A stretch of 64,000 bases of DNA, taken from NCBI GenBank assembly GCA_020627535.1, contig JAHDGU010000006.1:176290-240289 (forward strand). The letters run 5' to 3'. The translations under genes and the position numbers were made by a program. Under the pieces are notes generated by a model. That model was not told where the DNA came from and did not search any database. It worked only from the letters and a program-made list of their open reading frames with translations. Within the stretch, counting starts at the first letter, position 1; the number at the start of each line of letters is the position of its first letter. Source of the DNA: Saprospiraceae bacterium (GTDB lineage Bacteria > Bacteroidota > Bacteroidia > Chitinophagales > Saprospiraceae). Positions 42,848-52,286 of the stretch are shown one piece after another.

Positions 42848-43594
42848 ATGGCAACAGCAGAGCTTACAGTAGAAGACAAGCAGAAAGAGCTTTACAGACT
42901 ACAAACGATTGATTCTGAACTAGATGAAATCAAAGTCCTCAAAGGTGAACTTCCCATGGAAGTAGATGACCTAGAAGACGAAATGAAAGGCCTCGAGACA
43001 CGATTGCAAAAACTCAAGGATAACTTGAGCAATCTCGAAACTGAGATTGCCAATCACAATACCAATATTCAAGAAAGTAATATCCTCATTGAGCGCTATA
43101 CCAAGCAGCTTGATGATGTGAAGAACAATCGAGAGTACGACGCACTCAGCAAGGAAATCGAGCTCCAGAAACTCGAGATAGAGCTTTCTGAAAAGAAGAT
43201 TAGCGGTATCCAAAAAGACATGGATGCAAAGACGGAGTTGCTAGAGAGTACTCAAGCAAGACGCGATGAGAAAGCTACGGCACTTGAAGGCAAGAAAGTA
43301 GAGCTCGAGAAAATCATCGCTAAGACAGAGAAGGAAGAGCAGAAGCTCATGAAGCGCTCAGAGAAGCAAAGAAAACTGATAGAAGATCGACTGCTCAGTG
43401 CCTATGATCGTATCAGAGCATCCTATCGCAATGGTCTTGCAGTGGCTTTCGTCGAGAGAGACGCATGCGGTGGTTGCTTTTCCAAGATTCCTCCACAGGT
43501 GCAGATCGAGATTGGTCTTCGCAAGAAGATCATCGCCTGTGAGCACTGTGGTAGAGTCCTTGTTGATGAAAACATCTTGGCAAGCAACGATTAG
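42848..43594 (+). CDS. Coiled-coil protein with C4-type zinc ribbon (DUF164/CT398-like)
   Basis: The 248-residue protein has a long antiparallel coiled coil from about residue 5 to 180 (KELYRLQTIDSELDEI, then LEKIIAKTEKEEQKLMKR) and a C-terminal zinc ribbon with CGGCFSKIPP and CEHCGRVL. CT398 of Chlamydia, a structural relative, interacts with secretion and sigma-54 components; no role is proven here. It follows the Nif3 gene by 1 bp and overlaps the TPR gene by 29 bp. Confidence 0.92.
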   Translation: MATAELTVEDKQKELYRLQTIDSELDEIKVLKGELPMEVDDLEDEMKGLETRLQKLKDNLSNLETEIANHNTNIQESNILIERYTKQLDDVKNNREYDALSKEIELQKLEIELSEKKISGIQKDMDAKTELLESTQARRDEKATALEGKKVELEKIIAKTEKEEQKLMKRSEKQRKLIEDRLLSAYDRIRASYRNGLAVAFVERDACGGCFSKIPPQVQIEIGLRKKIIACEHCGRVLVDENILASND

Positions 43595-44981
43595 AGGCAA
43601 GAGGCTTATTCTAGCCTCGCTATTTTTCTGGCAATTTCTTGGCTTTTTATTCTGTCAGTCCTTCACGGCTGATCAGCTAGATCGTTATGAGCGGGTCATT
43701 GCCTGTGAAGATCTTAGGATCACCTCTGTCCATAGCACTGAGCACAATGATATATTTCTTGACCTACTCGCAGCCTTTCTGAGCGCTACGGTTGAGGGCA
43801 CATCTGCAGGTGTAGATTCTTTTCCATATATCTTTCGGAGATTGGAAGAGACTTGCTCTCAAGAGGATGACAACTGGCACGCATATCTTTTGGCGGAAGC
43901 CCACCTCATGAGCGCCGTACTAGACGCCATCTATCAGCGCCAATTCTCATCCGTGAGGAACCTACGAAAAGCATCTCGACTAGGTTCTGCCCTGAGTGAC
44001 GATCGCGAGTACATGCCCCACGGCCAAAAAATCACAGCGAGCATATCCCTGTTGGTCTCACAGCTATCAGATAGGCAACAATGGTGGCTGCAGGTTTTCG
44101 GTGGCCTGAAAGGAGATCAAGACAGGGCGATCCAAGATCTTGAGCGACTTGCTCAAGGGAAGTATCATTTCTCTCAAGAGATCAACTACCTTCTTGCATT
44201 CTTTGACTTACAGAAAGATGAGCTTGATCTAGACTACGCCTTCAGTGACAGTCATCAGCTGTCTCACTTACTTGAGGCTTTGAAGCGCATGAAAGATGGT
44301 GACCTCGATCAGGCTTTACAGGAAGCCGAAAAGTGTACACTGATCAAGGCGATCCACCTGAGAGGAAGAATATTGATGTATCAAGGCCAATGGGACGAAG
44401 CGATCGTCGCTTTTGGCGAGTATCTCAAAGCATCTGACCACAACCATTGGTATGAGCTCACACAGCTTTACATTCACTGGTGTGAGATCTGTAGGAACTC
44501 TCAGCCTTTCAGATCTAGAGCTTGGGTCGAGAGGGCTGAAGATCCGCTATTGTTTGAAGATCGAGAAGCTCAGAAAGAGTTTTTTCACAGCCGTGACATC
44601 GATAGAGATATCCTAAGAGCACGGCTTCGTTTTGACGGTCGTGATCCGCAAGCTGCGCTGGACATACTTCAATCCCTAGCCCCAAATGCCATGCTTGAAA
44701 ATCAATTCATCGAATATCTCTATCGCAAGGCAAGATGCCATCAAGAACTCGGTCAGCAAGAAGAAGCCTGCAAGCTGTACGAGAAAATCGTCTTTGACCA
44801 CAGCAGATCCAAGCTCTACTACATCACAGCAAGCCATCTGCAGTTGGGCATCATATCTGCAGAGTTGTCAGAGACAGATCTCGCAAAGAAATCTCTCAGA
44901 GAATGCCTCAAGACGAGTCCGACCAGGTATAAAACGAGCTTGCATCGCCAAGCTCAGCAACTGCTCAAGTCGCTAGACTAG
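43566..44981 (+). CDS. TPR-containing exported or anchored protein
   Basis: 471 residues from the ATG at 43566, followed by a hydrophobic segment RLILASLFFWQFLGFLF that may be an uncleaved anchor or signal peptide. The open frame extends 56 codons upstream but there it only shadows the zinc-ribbon gene. The rest is helical with TPR-like pairs, e.g. AIHLRGRILMYQGQWDEAIV and ARCHQELGQQEEACKLYEKIV, and a final ELSETDLAKKSLRECLK. No catalytic domain is present. TPR proteins mediate protein contacts; the partner is not known. Confidence 0.8.
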   Translation: MKTSWQATIRGKRLILASLFFWQFLGFLFCQSFTADQLDRYERVIACEDLRITSVHSTEHNDIFLDLLAAFLSATVEGTSAGVDSFPYIFRRLEETCSQEDDNWHAYLLAEAHLMSAVLDAIYQRQFSSVRNLRKASRLGSALSDDREYMPHGQKITASISLLVSQLSDRQQWWLQVFGGLKGDQDRAIQDLERLAQGKYHFSQEINYLLAFFDLQKDELDLDYAFSDSHQLSHLLEALKRMKDGDLDQALQEAEKCTLIKAIHLRGRILMYQGQWDEAIVAFGEYLKASDHNHWYELTQLYIHWCEICRNSQPFRSRAWVERAEDPLLFEDREAQKEFFHSRDIDRDILRARLRFDGRDPQAALDILQSLAPNAMLENQFIEYLYRKARCHQELGQQEEACKLYEKIVFDHSRSKLYYITASHLQLGIISAELSETDLAKKSLRECLKTSPTRYKTSLHRQAQQLLKSLD

Positions 44982-45046
44982 CTTCGTGGGAAATATTCTG
45001 CGATTCGCCTCCATCTCCGAACCAACAGGACTAATTTAGCCCTACG

Positions 45047-46153
45047 ATGGCAGACCAGACCAAAGGCAAATACACCACGATACATTATCAGGACTACTTG
45101 GAGCTAGACAAAGTACTCCAGGCTCAGAAGCTGCGAAGTGCGGCGCTGGACAATCCAGCACATGAAGAGATGCTTTTCATCATCGTCCATCAGGTGTATG
45201 AGCTCTGGTTCAAGCAGATCATTCATGAGCTTGAATCGGTCATTGAGTTTTTTGCGGATGGTGAAGTGATTGAGTCTAGCATCGGTGTAGCGACTCGGCG
45301 CATGGTGCGAGTCGAAGAGATCCTCAAGCTTATGGTCCAGCAGATCAGCGTACTTGAGACCATGACACCGCTAGACTTTCTGGACTTTAGGCACTATCTT
45401 TTCCCGGCCTCCGGTTTTCAAAGCTTCCAGTTTCGTGCGGTAGAGTGTCTACTGGGTTTGCCAGAGAAGCAGCGCATGACTTATCACGGGCATAGTTATG
45501 CTTCGGTTTTTCCACAAGAGCAGCAAGATCAATTGGCAGCGATCTATGAGCGAGGCACCTTGCTGGAGATCGTCAATGACTGGCTTGAGCGCACTCCGTT
45601 TCTACACCGTGATGGCTTTGACTTCATAGATCTTTATCGCACTGCCGTGCAAAAGATGCTAAGCCAGGAATCAGATGCCATCAAAGAGTCACAGTATCTC
45701 AATGATCAGCAGAAGGAAAAGCGCCTCGAAATGGTCGCTGGGACTGACGATTATTTTGCGTCGATTCTCGATCAGAAGACGCATGAACGACTGATGAAAG
45801 AAGGCAAAAAAAGACTCAGCTACAAAGCGACCTTGGCAGCCTTGTTTATCAATCTATACCGAGAAGAGCCCATCCTCAACCTTCCATTCAATTTTATGAC
45901 GAGCATCATCGATGTGGATAATCAACTCACCACGTGGCGCTATCGCCATGCTCAGATGGTCCTTCGCATGATCGGGAACAAAGTAGGCACAGGAGGATCA
46001 TCTGGTCACCAATACCTGGCCAAGACAGCAGAGAAACATCAAATCTTCGGGGACTTCCACAGCATATCGACACTACTGATTCCTAGATCATCTTTACCCA
46101 CTCTACCGAAACGGATCAAGGACGAACTCAGTTACTACTTTACGACACAATAA
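45047..46153 (+). CDS. Tryptophan 2,3-dioxygenase
   Basis: A 368-residue heme dioxygenase with family segments EEMLFIIVHQVYELWFKQII near residues 40-59, DFRHYLFPASGFQSFQFR near 110-127, TTWRYRHAQMVLRMIG carrying the proximal His, and the substrate loop GTGGSSG. It oxidises L-tryptophan to N-formylkynurenine, the first step of the kynurenine route. It opens a five-gene operon (TDO, HAAO, ACMSD, KynU, KMO) whose order does not follow the pathway. Confidence 0.97.
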   Translation: MADQTKGKYTTIHYQDYLELDKVLQAQKLRSAALDNPAHEEMLFIIVHQVYELWFKQIIHELESVIEFFADGEVIESSIGVATRRMVRVEEILKLMVQQISVLETMTPLDFLDFRHYLFPASGFQSFQFRAVECLLGLPEKQRMTYHGHSYASVFPQEQQDQLAAIYERGTLLEIVNDWLERTPFLHRDGFDFIDLYRTAVQKMLSQESDAIKESQYLNDQQKEKRLEMVAGTDDYFASILDQKTHERLMKEGKKRLSYKATLAALFINLYREEPILNLPFNFMTSIIDVDNQLTTWRYRHAQMVLRMIGNKVGTGGSSGHQYLAKTAEKHQIFGDFHSISTLLIPRSSLPTLPKRIKDELSYYFTTQ

Positions 46154-46163
46154 ATCAGCGAGC

Positions 46164-46685
46164 ATGCCAAAGCTACCAGCACCCATCAACTTCAAAGCCT
46201 GGATTGATGAAAATCGACATCTCCTCAAGCCGCCTGTAGGCAATAAGGCAATCTACAATGATGACTACATCGTCATGGTGGTTGGTGGTCCAAATTCTCG
46301 GAAGGACTATCATCTCAATCAGACTCCCGAGTTCTTCTATCAAGTAGAGGGTGATATCATCCTCAAGGTGATCGAGGACGGCGAGCCTCGAGATATCCAT
46401 ATTTGTGAGGGTGATGTCTTCTATCTGCCTGCCAATATTCCGCACTCGCCACAGAGAGGTCCCAATACGATCGGACTCGTGATCGAGCAGCGCAGACCAG
46501 AAGGTGCCGATGATGGCCTGGCTTGGTTCTGTGAGAACTGTCACAACAAGCTCTATGAAGAACCTTTTGAGCTTAAGAATATAGAGAAGGATATGCCAGT
46601 AATATTTGATCGCTATTACAGTGATCAGGAACTGCGGACTTGTGACTCTTGTGGAACTGTGATGCAAGAGCCAGTGCCGGTGTAG
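46164..46685 (+). CDS. 3-hydroxyanthranilate 3,4-dioxygenase
   Basis: A 173-residue cupin enzyme. The catalytic iron ligands are in VGGPNSRKDYHLNQTPEFF (His and Glu) and NIPHSPQRGP (His). A second, rubredoxin-like iron site typical of bacterial forms is present at the C-terminus (CENCHNKL and CDSCGTVM). It opens the ring of 3-hydroxyanthranilate to 2-amino-3-carboxymuconate semialdehyde. It lies 10 bp after the TDO gene. The 72-bp gap downstream contains an exact hairpin element. Confidence 0.96.
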   Translation: MPKLPAPINFKAWIDENRHLLKPPVGNKAIYNDDYIVMVVGGPNSRKDYHLNQTPEFFYQVEGDIILKVIEDGEPRDIHICEGDVFYLPANIPHSPQRGPNTIGLVIEQRRPEGADDGLAWFCENCHNKLYEEPFELKNIEKDMPVIFDRYYSDQELRTCDSCGTVMQEPVPV

Positions 46686-46702
46686 GGGTATCGAGGTTTT
46701 TA

Positions 46703-46719
46703 GGGCTTTCGCCCAAATG
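46703..46719 (-). repeat. CATTT-hairpin element, exact copy (GGGC stem, GAAA loop)
   Basis: The plus strand reads GGGC-TTTC-GCCC-AAATG in the only sizeable gap of the kynurenine operon, 18 bp after the HAAO stop. No T-run follows, so it does not look like a terminator. Confidence 0.75.
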
Positions 46720-46757
46720 GTCTGCACTCTCTTTTTCCCTTCAAAAGCCAAGAAGAC

Positions 46758-47855
46758 ATGAAAAATATTCGCATCAATGGTCACTCTCATCTGCTTCCAT
46801 ACCCAGAGCAGATTCCTAGTTATCTCAAAGAGAAAGAGATCTTTTGGATTGATGAGGACCGCGAGTATATGCTACAGAAAAACTGGAAACGCCCGGTGAC
46901 AGATTCAAGCTTCTTCTTGAATGAGAAGCTAGAGTGGATGGATAGAAACCACATAGATCATGCTGTGGTGCTCAATCTCTCACAACTCTATGGCAATGGA
47001 CTACGCATACGTGATATGAAGTATGCGCTGAGGTTCCAGAATGACTTCAATGCTCAAGTGCAGCATGATCACCCCACCAAGTTTACCTGTGGCTTTGTCG
47101 TCCATGCGGGCTTTATCGACGGTGCATGCTGGGAGATTGAGCGCTGCGTAGAGGAGCTTGGTCTCAAAGTACTATGCCTTCCTACACACTACATGGATTC
47201 TGTAGGCCAATGGAGAGGCATATTTGACAAAGAGACAGCACCCATCCTAGAGCTTGCCAACAAGTATAAACTTGCGATTGAGATCCATCCATACGACGGG
47301 GAGAAATTTATACAGCTCGAGAATACAGCTTGGAGATTTCATCTCATCTGGATGCTTGCTCAGTGTGCCGATGCCTATCACTTTTATACCCTGGACGGAC
47401 TCTATGACAAGTATCCCAATATCCGAGTGTGCTTTGCGCACGGAGGCCAGCTCAATCATCTCAACATCGGGCGACGCACTCAGGGATTTGATGGACGTCC
47501 TGACCTATTTGAAGGCAAGAGCAGACCCCGCAAAGCCCTCGGTCACCAGAATATATATTTCGACACACTCGTCCATGACACGATATCACTTGATCTGATG
47601 GTAAGACGTCAAGGAGGCAATACAGACCAGATCATAGTGGGACTTGACGACCCATACCCGCTTGGCGAGATGGAAAGTGAGGCGCAATCATCATATCCTG
47701 GCAAGCTCTTGGATCTTGCGGTCAAAGAAGGCATCATCACGCAGGAGCAGCATCAGGAGATCTGGTCTTGTAATGTCGTCAAGTGGATATGCGGTGATGA
47801 TGATGAGCAATTCAAGCAAAGGATCATGCCACGAAGTACACAAGCATTATCATGA
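46758..47855 (+). CDS. 2-amino-3-carboxymuconate-6-semialdehyde decarboxylase (ACMSD family)
   Basis: A 365-residue amidohydrolase-superfamily protein. It has the HxH metal motif in INGHSHLLP, EIHPYDGE, the CFAHGGQLNHLNIGRR segment and GFDGRPDLF, and the conserved VGLDDPYPLGEMESE near the C-terminus, all matching ACMSD (human GTDYPFPLGE). ACMSD removes CO2 from the ring-opened product and diverts it from quinolinate toward 2-aminomuconate and complete breakdown. Its presence between HAAO and KynU argues for tryptophan catabolism rather than NAD synthesis. It overlaps the kynU start by 4 bp. Confidence 0.9.
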   Translation: MKNIRINGHSHLLPYPEQIPSYLKEKEIFWIDEDREYMLQKNWKRPVTDSSFFLNEKLEWMDRNHIDHAVVLNLSQLYGNGLRIRDMKYALRFQNDFNAQVQHDHPTKFTCGFVVHAGFIDGACWEIERCVEELGLKVLCLPTHYMDSVGQWRGIFDKETAPILELANKYKLAIEIHPYDGEKFIQLENTAWRFHLIWMLAQCADAYHFYTLDGLYDKYPNIRVCFAHGGQLNHLNIGRRTQGFDGRPDLFEGKSRPRKALGHQNIYFDTLVHDTISLDLMVRRQGGNTDQIIVGLDDPYPLGEMESEAQSSYPGKLLDLAVKEGIITQEQHQEIWSCNVVKWICGDDDEQFKQRIMPRSTQALS

Positions 47856-49120
47856 GCTTTGATTTGACCATAGAGTGTGCACACCAGCTGGACCATGTAG
47901 ATCCTTTGGCCATGTATCGCGAGCGCTTTCATTTGCCCGTAAGGGCGGACGGTAGTCCATACATCTACATGTGCGGAAACTCCCTCGGCCTGCAGCCTCG
48001 GTCCACCAGCGAGCAGATCCAACAAGAGCTTGTGGACTGGCAGCAGCTTGGTGTAGAAGGTCATTTTCATGCCAAAAATCCCTGGCTACCATACCATGAG
48101 TTCCTCACAGAAGCCATGGCAAAAGTGGTCGGTGCTGGTCCTCATGAGGTCGTGGTGATGAATACTCTGACCGTCAATCTGCACATGATGCTTGTGAGCT
48201 TCTATAGACCAAATGGCACAAGAAATAAAGTAATCATCGAGGCCGATGCTTTCCCCTCTGACAAGTATGCCGTGCAATCTCAGGTGAGATGGCATGGCCT
48301 AGATCCAGAGCAGTGTCTGATAGAGCTGAAAGCCAGACCAGGAGAAGTCTGTCTCAGACCTGAGGACATCAAGGCTCATATTGAAGAATGTGGTGAGCAA
48401 TTGGCGCTCGTTATGCTAGGCAACACCAATTACTATACAGGTCAATATTATGACATCCATGATATCACAGCTTGGGCTCGGGCACAAGGGAGTATGGTAG
48501 GATTTGACTGTGCGCATGCAGCGGGAAATATTGATCTTGACTTGCATGGCTCAGGATGCGATTTCGCCGTCTGGTGCAACTACAAATATCTCAATGCAGG
48601 CCCCGGTGGCATGGGTGGCATCTTCGTCCATGAGAGACATCATGAAGATCCAAAGATTCCTCGCCTCGAAGGATGGTGGGGTCACAATAAAGAGACTCGC
48701 TTCAAGATGAGAGATGATTTTGAGCCGATACCTACAGCGGAGGCTTGGCAGCTCAGCAATCCACCAATCATGGCTATGGCTGCAGTGTGGTCATCACTTC
48801 AGATATTCGATGAAGTGGGTATGCCTGCCTTACGGCAAAAATCTCAGCAACTGACGGCCTATCTCGAGTATCTGGTCGATAGTCTAGGCGAGGATGTAGT
48901 AGATATCATCACGCCCAAAGATCCCGCTCAGCGAGGAGCACAATTAAGTATCCGCGTGAAATCAGCCAACAAAGAGGTGTATGATCGGGTTATTGACCGA
49001 GGAGTGATCGCTGACTGGCGTGAGCCTGATGTCATCAGAGTAGCACCCGTCCCTCTGTACAATAGCTATCAAGATGTCTATCAGCTCTACACAGCACTCA
49101 GAGACGCGATCAGATCGTAG
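47852..49120 (+). CDS. kynU: Kynureninase
   Basis: A 422-residue fold-type I PLP enzyme: YMCGNSLGLQP near residue 32, the VVMNTLTVNLHMMLVSFY segment, GFDCAHAAGNIDLDLH, and the PLP lysine motif WCNYKYLNAGPGG. It splits kynurenine or 3-hydroxykynurenine into (hydroxy)anthranilate and alanine. It overlaps the ACMSD gene by 4 bp. An exact hairpin element sits in codons for HLPVRA at 47930-47946. Confidence 0.97.
   Translation: MSFDLTIECAHQLDHVDPLAMYRERFHLPVRADGSPYIYMCGNSLGLQPRSTSEQIQQELVDWQQLGVEGHFHAKNPWLPYHEFLTEAMAKVVGAGPHEVVVMNTLTVNLHMMLVSFYRPNGTRNKVIIEADAFPSDKYAVQSQVRWHGLDPEQCLIELKARPGEVCLRPEDIKAHIEECGEQLALVMLGNTNYYTGQYYDIHDITAWARAQGSMVGFDCAHAAGNIDLDLHGSGCDFAVWCNYKYLNAGPGGMGGIFVHERHHEDPKIPRLEGWWGHNKETRFKMRDDFEPIPTAEAWQLSNPPIMAMAAVWSSLQIFDEVGMPALRQKSQQLTAYLEYLVDSLGEDVVDIITPKDPAQRGAQLSIRVKSANKEVYDRVIDRGVIADWREPDVIRVAPVPLYNSYQDVYQLYTALRDAIRS
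47930..47946 (+). repeat. CATTT-hairpin element, exact copy (GCCC stem, GTAA loop)
   Basis: Reads CATTT-GCCC-GTAA-GGGC on the plus strand, inside kynU in the sense orientation. Confidence 0.7.
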
Positions 49121-49125
49121 AATAT

Positions 49126-50463
49126 ATGACAAAAGATAAGATCATCATCGTAGGAGCGGGACTCTGTGGCAGTCTGCTAGCAGTGCGCTTGGCACAAAGA
49201 GGATTGAAGGTGGCTGTTTACGAGCAGCGTCCTGATATGAGAGGCAATGAAGTAGACGCTGGGCGCTCTATCAATCTTGCGCTCAGTGCTCGAGGACTGT
49301 GGGCTCTTGAGCGGGCAGGTCTCAAAGAGCAGATCTTGGAGCACTGCATCCCTATGAGAGGTCGAGAGATACATCCACTGGGAGGCGATGCTTTTTTGAG
49401 TCCTTACAGTGGGAGAAGCGAGGACTACATCAATTCGGTCTCGAGACCGGGGCTTAATGCTGCACTTCTCGATCATGCGGAGCGATATCCTGAAATTGAA
49501 CTTCACTTTGCAGCCAAAGTAAGTCAGGTCGATCTAGATGCCGCGAAGATTCAATACAACAAAGACGGGAAAGAACACACAGATGAGGGGGCAATTGTCA
49601 TCGGCACTGATGGAGTCGGTAGCATCGTGAGACGCTCGATGATGCGAGAGTCGACGAGATTGCTCTTCAATTATTCTCAAGATTTTCTCCGTCATGGATA
49701 CAAGGAGCTCAGTATCTTGCCAGACGCTCAGGGCGATTGGAAGATCAAGAAGGAAGCACTGCACATTTGGCCACGAGGCCACTTCATGATCATCGCACTT
49801 CCCAATCTCGATGGAAGCTTCACACTCACGATGTTCCATCCCTATGAAGGAGAGGCAGGATTCAACGCGCTTTCTACGCCTGAGAAAATCACCGACTTTT
49901 TTGAGAAATACTATCCGACCTTATTGCCCTACATTCCACACCTTCCTCAAGAGTATTTTGAAAACCCTACAGGATCACTTGGCACGATCAAGTGCTGGCC
50001 ATGGCAAGCCTACGGCAAAGCGCTGATCATGGGTGATGCATCTCATGGCATCGTACCCTTCTATGGTCAAGGAATGAATGCCTCTCTAGAAGATGTGCGT
50101 GTTTTTGATGAGGTGCTGGACGATATCGGTGATGATTGGCAGCGGGTCTTTGAAAGATTTCAACACTTACGGAAAGAAAATACAGATGCGATCGCTGATC
50201 TTGCCATAGACAACTTCTACGAGATGCGTGACCATGTAGATGATCAAAACTTCATGCGAAAGCGCAAAATTGAGATGCAGCTAGAGCAGCAGTTCCCCGA
50301 GTACTACAGCAAGTATTCGCTGGTCACCTTCAAACCCGAGCTGAGCTATCACCAGGCTATGACAAGAGGGAGAGAGCAAGATCGCAGACTCCTAGAGATG
50401 TGCGCTTCGAACGAATATGAGCAGATCCCACTTGAGCAGTACCTGACGGCACTGCAAAACTGA
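49126..50463 (+). CDS. kmo: Kynurenine 3-monooxygenase
   Basis: A 445-residue FAD monooxygenase with GAGLCGSLLAVRLAQRG at the N-terminus, SINLALSARGLWAL near residue 45, the GTDGVGSIVRR motif, and the second FAD motif LIMGDASHGIVPFYGQGMNA. It hydroxylates kynurenine at C3 with NADPH. No membrane anchor like that of the mitochondrial enzyme is evident. It is 5 bp downstream of kynU. Confidence 0.96.
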   Translation: MTKDKIIIVGAGLCGSLLAVRLAQRGLKVAVYEQRPDMRGNEVDAGRSINLALSARGLWALERAGLKEQILEHCIPMRGREIHPLGGDAFLSPYSGRSEDYINSVSRPGLNAALLDHAERYPEIELHFAAKVSQVDLDAAKIQYNKDGKEHTDEGAIVIGTDGVGSIVRRSMMRESTRLLFNYSQDFLRHGYKELSILPDAQGDWKIKKEALHIWPRGHFMIIALPNLDGSFTLTMFHPYEGEAGFNALSTPEKITDFFEKYYPTLLPYIPHLPQEYFENPTGSLGTIKCWPWQAYGKALIMGDASHGIVPFYGQGMNASLEDVRVFDEVLDDIGDDWQRVFERFQHLRKENTDAIADLAIDNFYEMRDHVDDQNFMRKRKIEMQLEQQFPEYYSKYSLVTFKPELSYHQAMTRGREQDRRLLEMCASNEYEQIPLEQYLTALQN

Positions 50464-50477
50464 CGAGCAGATTGTGC

Positions 50478-50897
50478 ATGGAAGAAGTATCACTCAACTA
50501 CTGGAATAAGCTCGCTGAACAGACGATCGTCATCAGTTCGCTCCTCGGAGGCTTCTCCATCACGGTTATTGCCAATTTTTTGATCTCTGAAGTCAATACA
50601 AGGCTGCATCGCTACTTATTAGTCTGCGCCACTCTATCTGCAAGCTTCTTTTTGATCACTGTGTTTTCGATGACCAATATCTTGCTGAAAACAACCAAAG
50701 GCTATCCTCTTGACTTGATCGAAAACTCACTCACAGCTCCTAAGCTCATCGGCGGAGGTTCATTTTATCTCGGTATCGTCTCCTTAGTATTGCTGATCTC
50801 ATTGTCCGGATGGACGAAGTCAAGGAGATTGGGCTTGTTCACCACGATTGTCGGTCTGATCACACTGATCATTACGTTCATGATGACGGCGATTTAA
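50478..50897 (+). CDS. Four-helix membrane protein of unknown function
   Basis: 139 residues from the ATG at 50478, with four hydrophobic segments (ISSLLGGFSITVIANFLI, YLLVCATLSASFFLITVF, IGGGSFYLGIVSLVLLI, GLFTTIVGLITLIITFMM). It starts 14 bp after kmo and could be the last gene of that operon. I do not recognise a family. Confidence 0.65.
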   Translation: MEEVSLNYWNKLAEQTIVISSLLGGFSITVIANFLISEVNTRLHRYLLVCATLSASFFLITVFSMTNILLKTTKGYPLDLIENSLTAPKLIGGGSFYLGIVSLVLLISLSGWTKSRRLGLFTTIVGLITLIITFMMTAI

Positions 50898-50956
50898 GGC
50901 TCTATGCTTTGCAATAATTATCCCCAGACCAATGTTTCTTTTCGAAACTCTCTCTC

Positions 50957-51574
50957 ATGCGCAATTTGGTCATCATTTTTCTTTTCATGCTTTTGGGCGG
51001 TGCCTCAGGAGCTCAGATTATTGATTCAGTCCCAGAAGGAAAGTCAGTCGTGTATTTCATGAGACCAAGTGGTCTGGGCATGGCGATCAACTTCAGTTAC
51101 TACGATGGTGATCAAATCATAGGAAAATTCAACGGAGGAAAGTACCTCAAGTATGAATGTGATCCTGGAGCACATACATTTTGGGCAAGGAGTGAAAATC
51201 GCTCCTTCTTAGAGGCGGAGCTTGAAGAAGGGAAGATGTATGTCGTAGAAGCAGTGCCTATGATGGGTGCGATCAAGGCTGGTGTATTGCTAGTCCCTAT
51301 CAATAGCGATAGCACAAAGATGAATCGATTTCAAAAGCTCATGCTCAAGCGACCTTCTGAGTCATTTTCTGAAGCAGAACTTCTATCACTGGCCCAGCAA
51401 AAAAAAGAAGTCACTGCGAGAGGAAAAAATAGGCTTGATACGCTCAAAGAGAAAGGTCGTAAAATCGATCAACTGACCATCGAGATGTATATCGATCCAC
51501 ACGATCTGGTCTATATCAAAAAGCCCAAAAAGGTCAAAAAGAAGAAAAAGAAAAAAACAAAATCTGGGACATAG
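50957..51574 (+). CDS. DUF2846-like exported protein with lysine-rich tail
   Basis: The 205-residue protein has a signal peptide ending near GASGA and a DUF2846-like beta domain (SVVYFMRPSGLGMAINFSYY, HTFWARSENRSFLEAELEEG). A charged helical region follows, and the tail is very basic, with nine lysines in the last 18 residues. The A-rich tract encoding the tail (about 51527-51565) is a possible slippage site. Function is not known; some DUF2846 proteins are lipoproteins. It is not tied to its neighbours by overlaps. Confidence 0.75.
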   Translation: MRNLVIIFLFMLLGGASGAQIIDSVPEGKSVVYFMRPSGLGMAINFSYYDGDQIIGKFNGGKYLKYECDPGAHTFWARSENRSFLEAELEEGKMYVVEAVPMMGAIKAGVLLVPINSDSTKMNRFQKLMLKRPSESFSEAELLSLAQQKKEVTARGKNRLDTLKEKGRKIDQLTIEMYIDPHDLVYIKKPKKVKKKKKKKTKSGT

Positions 51575-51680
51575 CTGGAGGCATTGAAATAGCTCTTGAA
51601 GCCACTGAGAATCGTCAGTAAAAGATCCTAATGCTCGATTTGGGTTGAACCAGAGTTGTTGAGTTTTTCTTAGAACTCTG

Positions 51681-52259
51681 ATGATCAAGACAGAGGATTT
51701 CAAGAAGCAACAGATAGAGTCACAGGAGGAGCTGAGATCATGGCTTCTGAAGCACCATGGTCAAGAAGAGTCTATCTGGCTCGTGACTTTGAAAAAATCA
51801 GAAGGCAGCAAGTACGTCTCTCGCGAGCAAGTACTAGATGAGCTCATTTCATTTGGGTGGATCGATGGCATCCGGCGCAAGCTAGATGATACGCGCACTA
51901 TGCAGCTTATTTCACCCCGAAAAGTGCAGCACTGGTCTGGTAGTTACAAGACGCGTGCAGCAAGACTCATAGAAGATGGCCTGATGCATGAGGCTGGACT
52001 CAAGTCCATCGAGGATGGTAAGCAGAGTGGACTGTGGCATTTTATGGATGATGTGGACAAGTTGATCGTACCTGATGATCTGAGGGTAGCGCTGTCGCGC
52101 AAAAGGGAAGCGGAGCTATTCTTTGAGCAGATCAATGATAGTAGCAAGAGATTTGCCTTGAGATGGCTCAAACTGTCAAAGACCGATAAGACGAGACTGG
52201 CGCGTATAGCTAAGATTGTCTCGCTCTCTGCTCAAGGCAAAAAACTTCCAGGCAGTTAA
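51681..52259 (+). CDS. YdeI/OmpD-associated family protein
   Basis: A 192-residue cytoplasmic protein of the YdeI family: SWLLKHHGQEESIWLV near residue 20, ELISFGWIDGIRRKLDD near 55, and the C-terminal SKRFALRWLKLSKTDKTRLARI typical of the bacteriocin-protection (OmdA) region. The biochemical activity is not established. It sits between the DUF2846 gene and the formamidase gene, 27 bp before the latter. Confidence 0.88.
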   Translation: MIKTEDFKKQQIESQEELRSWLLKHHGQEESIWLVTLKKSEGSKYVSREQVLDELISFGWIDGIRRKLDDTRTMQLISPRKVQHWSGSYKTRAARLIEDGLMHEAGLKSIEDGKQSGLWHFMDDVDKLIVPDDLRVALSRKREAELFFEQINDSSKRFALRWLKLSKTDKTRLARIAKIVSLSAQGKKLPGS

Positions 52260-52286
52260 TTTCGTGATGCACTTAATCATCACTTC

